Below are positions 1-12,572 of a stretch of 25,345 nucleotides of DNA, piece by piece; the first letter of the stretch is position 1, and every line of letters starts with the position of its first letter. The stretch is taken from positions 1 to 25,345 of IMG/VR virus record IMGVR_UViG_3300044640_001278, one strand, 5' to 3'. Under the pieces are notes generated by a model. The model saw only the letters and a program-made list of their open reading frames with translations, searched no databases and had not been told where the DNA came from. The position numbers were made by a program, and so were the translations under genes. The DNA is from a virus.

Positions 1-1
1 C

Positions 2-1225
2 AAGGAGTACCACGCCAAATACCAATCAACCCCTAATTTCGATACTCTTGAACAGATTGTAAAATCTGAAATTTCACAAGAATTAGTTGCAAAAATTGTC
101 CTTGACACCATCAAACAAGTAAAAGATGCTCCATTTGAAGGGACTCAGTTTGTTCAAGAAAAGGCTTTGAAGTTCTGTAAACAACAAGAACTACAAAAGG
201 CAATGGACAAAGCCCAAAAGATTATCACCGAAGGAGACTTTGAATCTTATGACAAGGTTGAGAGTTTGGTTCGTGAAGCATTACAGGTTGGGGAAAAAGA
301 CACGGGTACAACTGATGTCTTTTCTAACCTTGATACCGTACTTGATGAAGATTTTAGACACCCAATTCCATTAGGAATACCAGGTATTGATAGATTACTT
401 AAAGGTGGTTTGGCTAAAGGAGAAATTGGTGTTATTTTAGCACCCACAGGTGTCGGTAAAACTACCATCTTAACAAAGATTGCGAACACTGCGTTTAATC
501 TTGGATATAATGTTCTTCAAATATTTTTTGAGGACAACCCAAAGATTGTACAACGTAAACACTTCACACTTTGGACAGGTATTGAACCAGACAACTTGGT
601 AAACCACAAAGAAGAGGTTATGGCTAAACTTACAGACATCAAAGAAACAATGAAGAACGAGTTAATTATGAAAAAACTTCCTTCAGATTCAATGACGATG
701 AACCAAATCAAAAACCAAATCAGAAAAATGATTGCTGATGGTACAAAGATTGACTTGGTTCTTTTGGACTATATTGATTGTGTTGTCCCTGAAAGTACAA
801 GTAAAGATGAGTGGAAAGCTGAGGGTTCAGTAATGAGAGGGTTTGAATCAATGTGTCACGAACTATCATTAGTTGGATGGACAGCAACACAGGGTAACAG
901 AAGCTCTATATCTTCTGAGGTTGTTACTACCGACCAAATGGGTGGTTCTATTAAGAAAGCACAAGTTGGACACGTTATCATTACCGTGGCTAAAACTTTA
1001 CAACAAAAAGAAATGAACTTGGCAACAATTGCTATTACCAAATCACGTATTGGTAAAGATGGAGTAGTGTTTGAGAACTGTAAGTTTAACAACGAACTAC
1101 TTGAAATTGATACAGAGTCATCTGTAACCTTCTTAGGTTTTGGTGAACAACAAGAAGAAAGAAAACGTGACCGAGTTAAAGAACTCTTAGAAAAAAGAAA
1201 ACAAAGAGAAGAACAAAAACAATAA
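2..1225 (+). CDS. Replicative DNA helicase, DnaB-like (SF4/RecA fold), 5' end cut off by window
   Basis: The reading frame is open from the first complete codon at base 2, so the true start lies upstream; the TTG at 167 that could open a shorter ORF is internal. The visible 407 residues hold an N-terminal helical part, then a RecA-type ATPase core. Walker A (APTGVGKTT) is encoded at about 440-466 and Walker B (LVLLDYID) near 755-780. A TATQGNRSS segment near 880-905 fits the glutamine-bearing H3-type motif of DnaB helicases, and a basic, Glu/Lys-rich tail follows. In this family a hexameric ring unwinds DNA ahead of the replisome on the lagging-strand template (T4 gp41 and DnaB are examples). 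It precedes the ribonucleotide reductase by 24 bases, so both probably belong to one DNA-metabolism unit. A RadA/KaiC-like ATPase is the main alternative; motif spacing favours DnaB. Confidence 0.88.
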   Translation, partial: KEYHAKYQSTPNFDTLEQIVKSEISQELVAKIVLDTIKQVKDAPFEGTQFVQEKALKFCKQQELQKAMDKAQKIITEGDFESYDKVESLVREALQVGEKDTGTTDVFSNLDTVLDEDFRHPIPLGIPGIDRLLKGGLAKGEIGVILAPTGVGKTTILTKIANTAFNLGYNVLQIFFEDNPKIVQRKHFTLWTGIEPDNLVNHKEEVMAKLTDIKETMKNELIMKKLPSDSMTMNQIKNQIRKMIADGTKIDLVLLDYIDCVVPESTSKDEWKAEGSVMRGFESMCHELSLVGWTATQGNRSSISSEVVTTDQMGGSIKKAQVGHVIITVAKTLQQKEMNLATIAITKSRIGKDGVVFENCKFNNELLEIDTESSVTFLGFGEQQEERKRDRVKELLEKRKQREEQKQ

Positions 1226-1249
1226 TATAAAATAAAATAAACAAAAATT

Positions 1250-3771
<2,522 letters not shown>

Positions 3772-3776
3772 TACAA

Positions 3777-5615
3777 ATGGCAAATAATAGAATATCATAC
3801 GCATCTAGGGATTATCAGTCAATCAGGACCGAGCTCTTGAATTATACTAAAACTTACTATCCTGACTTAATCCAAGACTTTAACGATGCTTCGGTCTTCT
3901 CCGTATTCATTGATTTAAACGCCGCGATTGCGGACAACTTACATTATAACATTGACCGAAGTATTCAGGAGACTGTTTTACAATATGCTCAACAAAGGTC
4001 ATCAGTTTATAACATAGCCAGAACCTACGGTTTAAAATTACCAGGACAAAGACCATCAGTTGCTTTAGTTGATTTCTCAATTACAGTCCCTGCTTTTGGT
4101 GATAAAGAAGATGAAAGATATCTTGGAACATTGACAAGAGGTTCACAAGTTGTTGGAGCCGGAATTGTTTTTGAAAATGTTTATGACATTGATTTTGCTT
4201 CACCATATAATTCTCAAGGTTTTCCCAATAGATTAAAAATACCAAACTTTAACTCAAATAATATTTTAGTTAATTATACAATCACAAAAAGAGAAATTGT
4301 TGTAAATGGTATTACAAAGGTATTCAAACGAGTTATTGGTGCAAATGATGTTAAACCATTCTTTGAATTATTTTTACCTGAAAAAAATGTGTTAGGCATT
4401 ACAAGTGTATTATTAAAGAATGGTACACAATATACAAACACACCAACAACTGCAGAGTTTTTAGGTGTTGATAATAGATGGTATGAAGTGGATGCATTGG
4501 CTGAAGATAGAGTCTTTATTGAAGACCCTGCAAAAGTTTCTGACCAACCTGGTATTAAAGTTGGTAAGTATATCCAAACTCAAGATAGATTTATTACCGA
4601 ATATACACCTGAAGGATTTAAGAAAATGACATTTGGTGGTGGTACCAATACCGCACAAGACCAATTGAACCAGTTCACAACTTTAGGTACAACATTAGAA
4701 CTTCAAAAATATTCTAACAATTTCTCATTAGGTTCAACATTAACACCAAATTCAACATTGTTCATTCAATATAGAGTTGGTGGTGGATTGGCAACAAACT
4801 TAGGAACAAACGTAATCAATCAAATTGGTACTGTTTCATTCTTTGTTAATGGTCCATCTGAGACAACAAACTCAGCGGTAGTTAATTCATTAAGATGTGT
4901 TAACGTAACTGCGGCGGTAGGTGGAGCGGGTATTCCATCATTAGAGGAAATTAGAAACTATGTATCATTTAATTTTGCAGCTCAAAAGAGAGCGGTTACC
5001 GTACAGGATTACGAATCAATTATTAGAAACATGCCAGCTCAATTTGGAGCACCCGCAAAAGTATCTATAACAGAAAATGATAATAAAATTTTAATTCAAA
5101 TTTTATCTTACGATACTTCAGGTAAATTAACCAATATTGTTTCAAATACTTTAAGACAAAACATTGCAAATTATTTATCAAACTACCGAATGATGAATGA
5201 TTATATTTCAATATTCAGTGCTGAGGTTATTGACTTGAGTGTTGATGTTGCGATTGTCTTAGATTCAGCTCAAAACTCAGGACAAGTTATTTCAAGTGTT
5301 ATTGATAAAATATCTGCATACTTTAACCCTCTATCAAGACAATTAGGTCAGAATGTTTATCTATCCGAGATTAGAAGTATTATTCAAAATACAAATGGGG
5401 TATTAACCGTTTCAACTTTAGATGTGTTTAATGAAGTTGGTGGTCAATATTCATCGGCAGAAACCTCTATGGAATACTCAGACCCAGAATTAAAACTTAT
5501 TGGTCCTGTTGATGATACCATATTTGCTCAACCATCACAAGTGTATCAGATTAGATATCCAGGTAAAGACATTAGAGTTTCGGTTAAGAACTTCCAATCA
5601 ATTACTTTTTCTTAA
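3777..5615 (+). CDS. Baseplate protein, gp6/J-like
   Basis: The 612-residue product follows the gp25-like gene directly, the usual order. Its N-terminus (residues 1-95), with a SYASRDYQSIRTELLNYTK opening and a DASVFSVFIDLNAAIADNLH helix, matches the start of T4 gp6-type wedge proteins and of the baseplate J family. Residues about 385-430 carry the second hallmark, SLEEIRNYVSFNFAAQKRAV leading into a VQDYESIIRNMP segment. The region between is beta-rich and probably packs against neighbouring wedges. In T4, gp6 dimers form the ring of the inner baseplate that holds wedges together. The C-terminus ends in a beta segment before a 92-base gap. The family call is strong; the precise T4 equivalence is inferred. 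Confidence 0.87.
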   Translation: MANNRISYASRDYQSIRTELLNYTKTYYPDLIQDFNDASVFSVFIDLNAAIADNLHYNIDRSIQETVLQYAQQRSSVYNIARTYGLKLPGQRPSVALVDFSITVPAFGDKEDERYLGTLTRGSQVVGAGIVFENVYDIDFASPYNSQGFPNRLKIPNFNSNNILVNYTITKREIVVNGITKVFKRVIGANDVKPFFELFLPEKNVLGITSVLLKNGTQYTNTPTTAEFLGVDNRWYEVDALAEDRVFIEDPAKVSDQPGIKVGKYIQTQDRFITEYTPEGFKKMTFGGGTNTAQDQLNQFTTLGTTLELQKYSNNFSLGSTLTPNSTLFIQYRVGGGLATNLGTNVINQIGTVSFFVNGPSETTNSAVVNSLRCVNVTAAVGGAGIPSLEEIRNYVSFNFAAQKRAVTVQDYESIIRNMPAQFGAPAKVSITENDNKILIQILSYDTSGKLTNIVSNTLRQNIANYLSNYRMMNDYISIFSAEVIDLSVDVAIVLDSAQNSGQVISSVIDKISAYFNPLSRQLGQNVYLSEIRSIIQNTNGVLTVSTLDVFNEVGGQYSSAETSMEYSDPELKLIGPVDDTIFAQPSQVYQIRYPGKDIRVSVKNFQSITFS

Positions 5616-5654
5616 CAAGTTTATTTATTTTTTCTTTGGATTATTATTTAATTG

Positions 5655-5680
5655 TGTGGGTTCACTTTAAAAATCCCGCA
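5655..5680 (+). other. Weak hairpin in the 5616-5707 gap
   Basis: TGTGGG at 5655-5660 can pair with CCCGCA at 5675-5680 (one G-U pair, 14-base loop). No T-run follows directly, so it is a poor terminator candidate. A T-rich tract lies upstream at about 5621-5637. It may mark the end of the gp6/J transcript. Confidence 0.2.
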
Positions 5681-5695
5681 TAAACTATTTATTAA
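5681..5695 (+). promoter_or_regulatory. Candidate late promoter or leader motif before the 1727-residue gene
   Basis: TAAACTATTTATTAA ends 12 bases before ATG 5708, with TATTTATTA beginning exactly 22 bases before the start codon. The same core, at the same distance and followed by a TAAA, occurs before 14514 and 20973. No Shine-Dalgarno is present. A phage late -10 element is the favoured reading; a conserved translation leader is the alternative. Confidence 0.5.
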
Positions 5696-5707
5696 CTAAA
5701 GACATTA

Positions 5708-8700
5708 ATGGGTCAATCATATAGAATAAGGACTGAATTAGGGGTTAACAAAACAATCAACGTACAATTAGACCAAGAGTTTGAACAGTTAGAGATTTTA
5801 TCTTTAAAAATACAACAAGAAGATGTCTATATAAGAAGTTGTGCCGATTATGGAGTTATTGTTGGTAGGGTTACCGCTAACAATGGTTTTGGATTACCAA
5901 ACGCAAGAGTGTCAATATTCATACCTATTACAACGGTAGATGAATCAAACCCAATTATTTCAAGTATATACCCATATAAATCACCTTCAGATAAAAATGA
6001 AGATGGATATAGGTACAACTTATTACCTTATGAAAAATCTTATTCTGTTCACGCAGCAACAGGTACAATACCATCAAGATTGGATGCTCTGACAGGAACA
6101 ACCGCTGTTGAAATATATGACAGATATTATAAGTTCACGGCCAAAACAAATGATAGTGGGGATTACATGATAATGGGGGTACCATTAGGGTTTCAAACTG
6201 TTGTTATGGATGTTGACTTGTCTGATATTGGAGAGTTTTCATTGACACCACAGGATTTAATTAGAATGGGTCTTGCAACTGAAGCTCAAGTTGCGGGTAA
6301 TCGTTTTAGAACATCAACAGATTTAAATTCATTACCTCAAATTATTAATTTGGTTAAAGGTATTGAAATATCACCACTTTGGGGTGACCCTGATATTTGT
6401 GACATTGCCATTAATCGTCTTGATTTTGATTTGAGAGACGAGGCAAATGTTAATATACAACCAACATCTGTTTTTATGGGTTCAATTTATTCCACTTCAG
6501 ACGCTTACCGAGTTAGGAGAAATGCAAAACCTAAAGATGATATGGGTAATCTTTGTAGTTTACAATCAGGACCTGGACAAATATTAGCAATTAGACAAAC
6601 CATCCAACAAGATACTATTGGTAATCCAATACTGGAACAATATCAATTAGAACAATCTGGAAATATTATTGATGGTGATGGTGTTTGGTTAACTGAATTA
6701 CCAATGAACTTAGATTATTATATAACTAATGAATTTGGTGAAAGAGTTATATCAAATGACCCAACAATAGGTATTCCAACTAAGGCAAAATATAGATTTA
6801 AAATTAAATGGACTCAACCAACGGCATTAACTGAACAAACAAGACGACCATATTTTTTAGTTCCAAATATTAAAGAGTATGGATGGACAAGTTCGGTAAT
6901 TGACCCAAATTTACAATTTAACCCATCGTCTAACGCAGAATTGGCTGGTTCATATTATTTTGGATTAGATTGGACCGGATACACAAATACTCAAGCGGCA
7001 ATAAATTGTGATGATACTTTTTATCAATTTGACTTTAATAAAGTTTACACGGTTTCAGGGTTAATTGATGAATTTAAAAATGGTGGAAGAGGTAGGTTTA
7101 TTGGGATTAAAGAAATTGACAGTCAAGATTGTGAAAGTACTATTAATAAATTTCCTGTAAATGAAGGTTTTAGAAATTTTGATTTTATTTTCTTTCTATT
7201 TGCAATTTTAATGCAATTGGTTCAAATAATTGGTATCCCATTATTAATTGTTTATCATATTGCTGCGGCAATTTTAGAAAATTATGCGAAACCTTTAATT
7301 ATTGCATTAATTGGGTGGATTATTAAAAACGTTATTGCGTTTGGATTTTTGGTTGCGGTTTATATTGCGTTAATTATTGCGTCTTTTGGTGTTAGTATTG
7401 CGGGGGTAGTATCTGCGGTACTACAGTTGACCGTATGGACAATTTTGTTAATTAAAGCAAAGAAAATAAAAAAATTCATTGAACAACTAAGGTTTGGACC
7501 TTTTAAATTACCAATGGTGACTTATCCCGATTGTCAGGCTTGTGAATGTGACCCAGAGATTCTACAGTCTTCTACAAACGCCACTGAGTCTTTTTTAGTT
7601 AGTCAATTATCTAATTCATCGGCATATTATGAAAATTTAGTTAAGGCTCAAGAAAGGGCAACATCACAATCTCCAAGTGATGATACTTACGAAGCGAACA
7701 ATTCATTATATGCTCAAATTTTAAGTGAGGCACTTGCAGGATTTGGTTCTAGTAATACTAATCCATCTGCATACAAAAATGGTGTGAGTTCTATTGTTAC
7801 ATTTCCTGACAGCGATAATACTCGAAGATTTGCTGTTTCAAAAACAATAACACCAGGAGAAAGGATAAACACTTTTAATGTTAGAAATAAATATTTCCAA
7901 GGGATTAATAGAATAAAAGCTACTTTTGCTTCAGATGTAAATAATCCTGTAGGTTTGTATCATTATGATAATACTTTAACTATATTATCACCTGAAGAAT
8001 TTGAACCAGGTACTCTATTAACTTTTGTGAATCCATCATTAACCACAGATAAAAATTATTTGTGGACAGGAACTACTGGTGGTTCAGTGTTACAAGGAAT
8101 AAATGGTAGAATTCAAACTGACCAATTTACTACTCAAGTAAAATATGCAATTCCAACAGATAATAGTCAAACTACGGAATCGACTACATTATATACTATA
8201 CCAAGTGCAACAACTGAGTGTGTTGATAGTATTACTATAGATGTTACTACTTCAGGTACGGTGACATATAATACTTGTAATGGGGGGATTGTTATTTATA
8301 GTGCGTTAACATTAGGGTCTCATACAATAACAAATGTTAATTGTATAAGTACAACTAATTTAGGTGGTACTGCAGAATATACGGTAGTTAGTTTTGGTGA
8401 AAGTTGTCAAAGATATGTATATCCTTCAGATATTGAATACTATCAAGTACTTACTGCTATTACAATTACAACAAATATTGTTAATGGTGTACCACAATAT
8501 TCAATACCTAATTTAGGTAGTGGTGTTGGGTTTTGGAACTATTTAACTGCACCAAGCTCAGTTCAAATTTATAAAGAAGTTAAAGGCAATTTAGGTAGTG
8601 ATGGGTGGCTTGAAGATGGAGCACAACAAAATTTAGCCATAAGTAATTTTGCGGATTTTTCTGACTCAAAAATTTTAATTTTACAAAGAGGGGTTGACCC

Positions 8701-10891
8701 ATATTCCCCAACGTTAATTAATCAATATGGTATTGGTAAGATATTGGGATACCCAAATGAAAACGACGTAATCATTACGGCAACAACAAAAATGAATATA
8801 CCTGTTCAAAAATTACCAACAGGTTCAGTAACTACTGTTCCACAACATAACGTTCAAAATAATATTTATTTTTCATCTTATGTTTATAGTCCTGGTGTGG
8901 TAGGTTCAACAACACCTGGTTTACAATTTTCTTCATACACCACAAGTAATGTTGGATTTTATGGGGCATTAGATTCAACAACTCCCGATAGAACTATTAA
9001 TTCAGGTCCAACATTTGGTAATGTTTTTGTACCAGCAACAGTATTCATTGATAAAAGTCCGTCATATGGAATAGCTAATGGTGTGGTAACCAAAACATCG
9101 AATGATTATTATTCATCCGCAATATCGGTTAGTAAGTATGATACCGCCGAGGATTTATCGGGTGGTGCAATATTAAAGTTAACTCCATTAGTTTTAAATA
9201 CTATTATTTTAAATGTGATATTCCCGTTGCTCTCTTATAAGGCATATAATGACCCACCGAGTAGGGTATACTTTAGCCCAATTTTATATCCAACATTAAC
9301 GGGTTCAAGTGCGTTGAACATTGTCAATTCTTCAAGAAATGTTATGAGAACTGACAGATTACCATCATCTGATTATATCGATAGTGGTGTTATAAATGGT
9401 AGTGTTAGTTTATTACAACAAAACGTAGGATTTTCTGCTTATATTATTGGTGGACAAGGAGCACCCATTAATGTAAGTGGTTACGATACAGGTGCATCTC
9501 AAGTTAATGCTGATATTGAGGGTCAACTTGCTAGTGTCAATGTGTTAGAGTCATTAAGTACTTGTGAGAGAATGGTTGGTCTTAATTGTTATAGTGGTAA
9601 TAGTGTTAATTTTGGTGTTACTGCGGGATGTCAAAGTAGTGATTCAGTTCAAAATGGGTGTTATGTTTTTGCGGTTAATCCTTGGACAGATTTACAAAAA
9701 GATTTAAGGGCGTTTAGTGAGTGGGGATTTAGATTTAGATTTTTCTATGGGTTATGTCGAGGTGTTTTATCTCAAACATTTACCAACAATTGGGTAAATG
9801 GTTCATTATACACATTTCCAATACAAGTTGATACTTATTTTGACCAACAAAATAAACCATTACCACCTCAGTTTGCCAAAGAACTTGTTTATTTTGATGA
9901 TAAGACTAATAACTTCTATTACAGAAGTTCACCTTATTTGTCAGGAACAACATCACCAAGATTTATTGGAAGACCAACTCTTGGATTAATAAACCCCGTT
10001 AATGACAGAAATTTATTGTTCCCAACAACAATTGTTAATTTGGGTATTAAAGATGATTTTTATCAAGAAATAATTTTTGACCCGTCAGCTAAAGGGTACA
10101 TAATGAATACATTAAATCCAACAAGTTATTCGGATACTTCAGATTTGGTAAATTTATTTGTTATATCTCGTATTACAGACGAAGGATATTTGGCTCAACT
10201 TTTTACTTTTGGTAATAATGGATTGAATCAATTATTTACCAGACCCGATAGAAGAATTGATGGTGATTTAGCTCAAAGTATGTCAATTAATTCTGAGTAT
10301 GGTGTAATACCTTTTTCACCTGAGTTTTATAGTGTTTATGGTACAAGTAATGACCCTGTTGTTATTTTGGGTGGACTTGATGACCCAACAATGGGTGTTT
10401 TCTTTTCTTCTACCACAGTTGATTTACAAAACAAAGACTTCTTAACGCCTGGAGTTATTGATTTTAGACCATCAAATAATGCAAATGCTATAACATATCC
10501 TTATGGTATTAAATCTCAGTATGTACCGTTTTATCAGTGGGGATTAAATCAACCATCAATACAAAGTATTTTTGGTTCACAATACAATGATTGGGTTACA
10601 AATCAATCATCAAATATTAATACTTCAGGTATTTTTGGATATAACTATCAATCATTAGATAGAAGAAATATTGGGTCGCCAAGTTATTTTATTGGGTCAA
10701 ATTCACAAGTAAGTGATATATACGAAAGAGGTTATATCTTTAATGTAAACCCTAATGGTTCATATTCTTACAATGCGGGAACTTATCCAAATAAATTCTT
10801 AGTTAGCGCTCCATTCCATTTTTATTTTGGAGTAAATAAAGGATTAACTGCGTTAGATAAATTTAAAACAAAATATTCTGTAGGTGAATAA
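5708..10891 (+). CDS. Giant virion structural (baseplate-associated) protein with internal hydrophobic block
   Basis: I do not recognise the full 1727-residue protein. Residues about 49-190 look like a carboxypeptidase-regulatory/CNA-B-like beta sandwich: VIVGRVTANNGFGLPNARVS, an insertion, then KTNDSGDYMIMGVPLGFQTV. Residues 491-582 form a strikingly hydrophobic region able to make three or four membrane helices, followed by a basic KAKKIKK stretch and a CXXCXC motif (Cys609, 612, 614). Residues 836-898 hold a separate cysteine-bearing beta-rich stretch that looks inserted. The remainder is Asn/Ser/Thr/Tyr-rich and beta-like, as in phage tail proteins. No signal peptide is visible. It starts after a candidate late motif, directly after the gp6/J-like gene, and its stop overlaps the next start by eight bases. 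A baseplate or tail-tip role is inferred from position; the T4 gp7 slot is comparable, but no homology is claimed. Confidence 0.7.
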   Translation: MGQSYRIRTELGVNKTINVQLDQEFEQLEILSLKIQQEDVYIRSCADYGVIVGRVTANNGFGLPNARVSIFIPITTVDESNPIISSIYPYKSPSDKNEDGYRYNLLPYEKSYSVHAATGTIPSRLDALTGTTAVEIYDRYYKFTAKTNDSGDYMIMGVPLGFQTVVMDVDLSDIGEFSLTPQDLIRMGLATEAQVAGNRFRTSTDLNSLPQIINLVKGIEISPLWGDPDICDIAINRLDFDLRDEANVNIQPTSVFMGSIYSTSDAYRVRRNAKPKDDMGNLCSLQSGPGQILAIRQTIQQDTIGNPILEQYQLEQSGNIIDGDGVWLTELPMNLDYYITNEFGERVISNDPTIGIPTKAKYRFKIKWTQPTALTEQTRRPYFLVPNIKEYGWTSSVIDPNLQFNPSSNAELAGSYYFGLDWTGYTNTQAAINCDDTFYQFDFNKVYTVSGLIDEFKNGGRGRFIGIKEIDSQDCESTINKFPVNEGFRNFDFIFFLFAILMQLVQIIGIPLLIVYHIAAAILENYAKPLIIALIGWIIKNVIAFGFLVAVYIALIIASFGVSIAGVVSAVLQLTVWTILLIKAKKIKKFIEQLRFGPFKLPMVTYPDCQACECDPEILQSSTNATESFLVSQLSNSSAYYENLVKAQERATSQSPSDDTYEANNSLYAQILSEALAGFGSSNTNPSAYKNGVSSIVTFPDSDNTRRFAVSKTITPGERINTFNVRNKYFQGINRIKATFASDVNNPVGLYHYDNTLTILSPEEFEPGTLLTFVNPSLTTDKNYLWTGTTGGSVLQGINGRIQTDQFTTQVKYAIPTDNSQTTESTTLYTIPSATTECVDSITIDVTTSGTVTYNTCNGGIVIYSALTLGSHTITNVNCISTTNLGGTAEYTVVSFGESCQRYVYPSDIEYYQVLTAITITTNIVNGVPQYSIPNLGSGVGFWNYLTAPSSVQIYKEVKGNLGSDGWLEDGAQQNLAISNFADFSDSKILILQRGVDPYSPTLINQYGIGKILGYPNENDVIITATTKMNIPVQKLPTGSVTTVPQHNVQNNIYFSSYVYSPGVVGSTTPGLQFSSYTTSNVGFYGALDSTTPDRTINSGPTFGNVFVPATVFIDKSPSYGIANGVVTKTSNDYYSSAISVSKYDTAEDLSGGAILKLTPLVLNTIILNVIFPLLSYKAYNDPPSRVYFSPILYPTLTGSSALNIVNSSRNVMRTDRLPSSDYIDSGVINGSVSLLQQNVGFSAYIIGGQGAPINVSGYDTGASQVNADIEGQLASVNVLESLSTCERMVGLNCYSGNSVNFGVTAGCQSSDSVQNGCYVFAVNPWTDLQKDLRAFSEWGFRFRFFYGLCRGVLSQTFTNNWVNGSLYTFPIQVDTYFDQQNKPLPPQFAKELVYFDDKTNNFYYRSSPYLSGTTSPRFIGRPTLGLINPVNDRNLLFPTTIVNLGIKDDFYQEIIFDPSAKGYIMNTLNPTSYSDTSDLVNLFVISRITDEGYLAQLFTFGNNGLNQLFTRPDRRIDGDLAQSMSINSEYGVIPFSPEFYSVYGTSNDPVVILGGLDDPTMGVFFSSTTVDLQNKDFLTPGVIDFRPSNNANAITYPYGIKSQYVPFYQWGLNQPSIQSIFGSQYNDWVTNQSSNINTSGIFGYNYQSLDRRNIGSPSYFIGSNSQVSDIYERGYIFNVNPNGSYSYNAGTYPNKFLVSAPFHFYFGVNKGLTALDKFKTKYSVGE
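7178..7453 (+). other. Membrane-type hydrophobic block within the giant structural protein
   Basis: It encodes residues 491-582, starting FDFIFFLFAILMQLVQIIG and ending AVLQLTVWTILLI, with only one short polar break (ENYAK) near residue 525 and one lysine near 540. The length allows three to four transmembrane helices. The sequence is rich in Ile, Leu, Val, Phe and Gly/Ala, unlike the polar beta-rich flanks. Soluble virion proteins rarely contain such a block. Confidence 0.75.
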
Positions 10892-12572
10892 GTTTACAAT
10901 TATACCGAGTAGTCAGGAATATCAGGCGGCTCCATCAGTTGACCAAGATATCACTATTACTTTAGAGCAACAGAGTCAACAAATGGTTGAATATGACCGA
11001 AGTCAAAGTATTAGTTTGGCTCAAGTATTTGATGATGAAAGACAAAGTAGTGGTATATTCAGACCCACATTCAAAGTTAATTATTTGTATGGTAACACAT
11101 ATACAGGTACTACTGAATATGTTCCATTTAGAAATACTTTATATTATGTTAATCCCGAACAATCTTTTGTTAGTACTATATGGAAAGGATTTCCACAATA
11201 TTATGAATTTGATTTTTATAGGCCTAACATATCTGACCAACATATTAATTATGTTGCAAAAAGTGCCTACACATACAATTGGACATATTATATTAGTTAT
11301 GCTCAAAGTAACAATTATTTAAAACAAATGTCATACACATTAAATAATAGTAGTTATGATTGGTATGCGTCCGAAGGTATTCCATTTTCAATTATTAATG
11401 GAACTCAAAATGGTAGTAATGTTATTAGATTTCAATGTATTGCACCACACGGATTAACTGTTGGTGAGTATGTTGAATTACCTTTCTTTTATAATCAATT
11501 AAATTTATTCCAAGTTTATTCATTGGGTAATAACCAATTAGATAGTGACCCCTACGTTTTTAACCTATTCAATTTTGGATATACGGGTACCACATTTGCC
11601 AATGGAGTTACGGGAACATTTAAAAGAGTTATTAATCCTGATAATTTATTGGAAACAAAGTCAAAATATTATGTGAGGGAACATAAAATTTTAACAAATG
11701 TTGGAGATTGTATTATGGTTAAAAATGCGTTTGAAAAGAATCTATTTAACGAAGAGAGAAAATTTGAATATAGTTCAATAACACCAAACCAAATTTCAAG
11801 AATATCTCAAAAGACTAGTAGTAATTCATATAATGTTACGGTCAATTACGATTTAGATTTAAATGGAGTGTTGGATAATCAAAAACGACCTGTTAGTGAA
11901 TTATTTTTAACTATTATTAATAAAGGATATACGGGATATTTTAATCAACCAAATAATGGTATAGGGTTAAAACAAGGTTGGGAGTTTAATTTGACAAGGC
12001 CAATAAGTTCTTGGTGGGATTTAAAAAATACTTATTCCGATACAAACATACAAACATCAAATTATACTTTGACTAGTGGTGTTACAAAAACATTTTATTA
12101 TAATCAAGATTTAAAAAAAGATGATTTAATTGATGGTGACTTTTGTGAGTGGAATGATTATAACCAAATTGAAAGGGTTATTTCACCGTACTATCAAAAA
12201 CTGAATTACAATCAAAACGTATTTCAAACTACTGAAACATATTCAACAAATAGTCCTGGATTTTATTACAAACCCCACACATCAATGAGGATTAGAGTTT
12301 TCTCTGATTATGTTGAGACTGCGGTTGCGGAACAAGTTGAAAATGTGCCTTTCTATTCTTTTTATTCTTCTGCCGACCAATCGTTTAGATGGAGAGACAT
12401 ATATACTTATGGGTTTAAGGATAACCTTGAAAGGGGTGTTGATTTCCCATTTATGAACAGCGCTCAATATCCATATCAAGAAGCCATCTTTAGATTAATA
12501 CCTGAAGGAATAAACTATAACTCTTTAGGGGTTCAGTACCCAATTAAGCCATTGTTTGATGAGTGTGAATAA
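10884..12572 (+). CDS. Hypothetical virion protein, Tyr/Asn-rich
   Basis: The 562-residue product is not recognised. It begins at GTG 10884, which shares eight bases (GTGAATAA) with the stop of the giant structural gene; an ATG at 10983 would give a shorter form lacking 33 residues. The GTG is preferred because of the tight coupling and because the extra N-terminus (FTIIPSSQEYQAAPSVDQDI) looks like normal protein. The chain is rich in Tyr, Asn, Phe and Ser, with no signal peptide, membrane helix or catalytic motif, and is probably mostly beta structure. Residues about 185-210 (FQCIAPHGLTVGEYVELPF) resemble a small beta-barrel segment seen in some phage structural proteins, but this is weak. 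Position in the baseplate cluster suggests a tail or baseplate component. Confidence 0.75.
   Translation: MNKFTIIPSSQEYQAAPSVDQDITITLEQQSQQMVEYDRSQSISLAQVFDDERQSSGIFRPTFKVNYLYGNTYTGTTEYVPFRNTLYYVNPEQSFVSTIWKGFPQYYEFDFYRPNISDQHINYVAKSAYTYNWTYYISYAQSNNYLKQMSYTLNNSSYDWYASEGIPFSIINGTQNGSNVIRFQCIAPHGLTVGEYVELPFFYNQLNLFQVYSLGNNQLDSDPYVFNLFNFGYTGTTFANGVTGTFKRVINPDNLLETKSKYYVREHKILTNVGDCIMVKNAFEKNLFNEERKFEYSSITPNQISRISQKTSSNSYNVTVNYDLDLNGVLDNQKRPVSELFLTIINKGYTGYFNQPNNGIGLKQGWEFNLTRPISSWWDLKNTYSDTNIQTSNYTLTSGVTKTFYYNQDLKKDDLIDGDFCEWNDYNQIERVISPYYQKLNYNQNVFQTTETYSTNSPGFYYKPHTSMRIRVFSDYVETAVAEQVENVPFYSFYSSADQSFRWRDIYTYGFKDNLERGVDFPFMNSAQYPYQEAIFRLIPEGINYNSLGVQYPIKPLFDECE

Noticed and set aside
167-169. 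TTG 167 as the helicase start
   Set aside because: The frame is open and protein-like from base 2, so the start lies outside the window.
5616-5707. A small gene or tRNA in the 92-base gap after the gp6/J-like gene
   Set aside because: No cloverleaf and no credible short frame were seen, only a weak hairpin, T-rich sequence and the leader motif.
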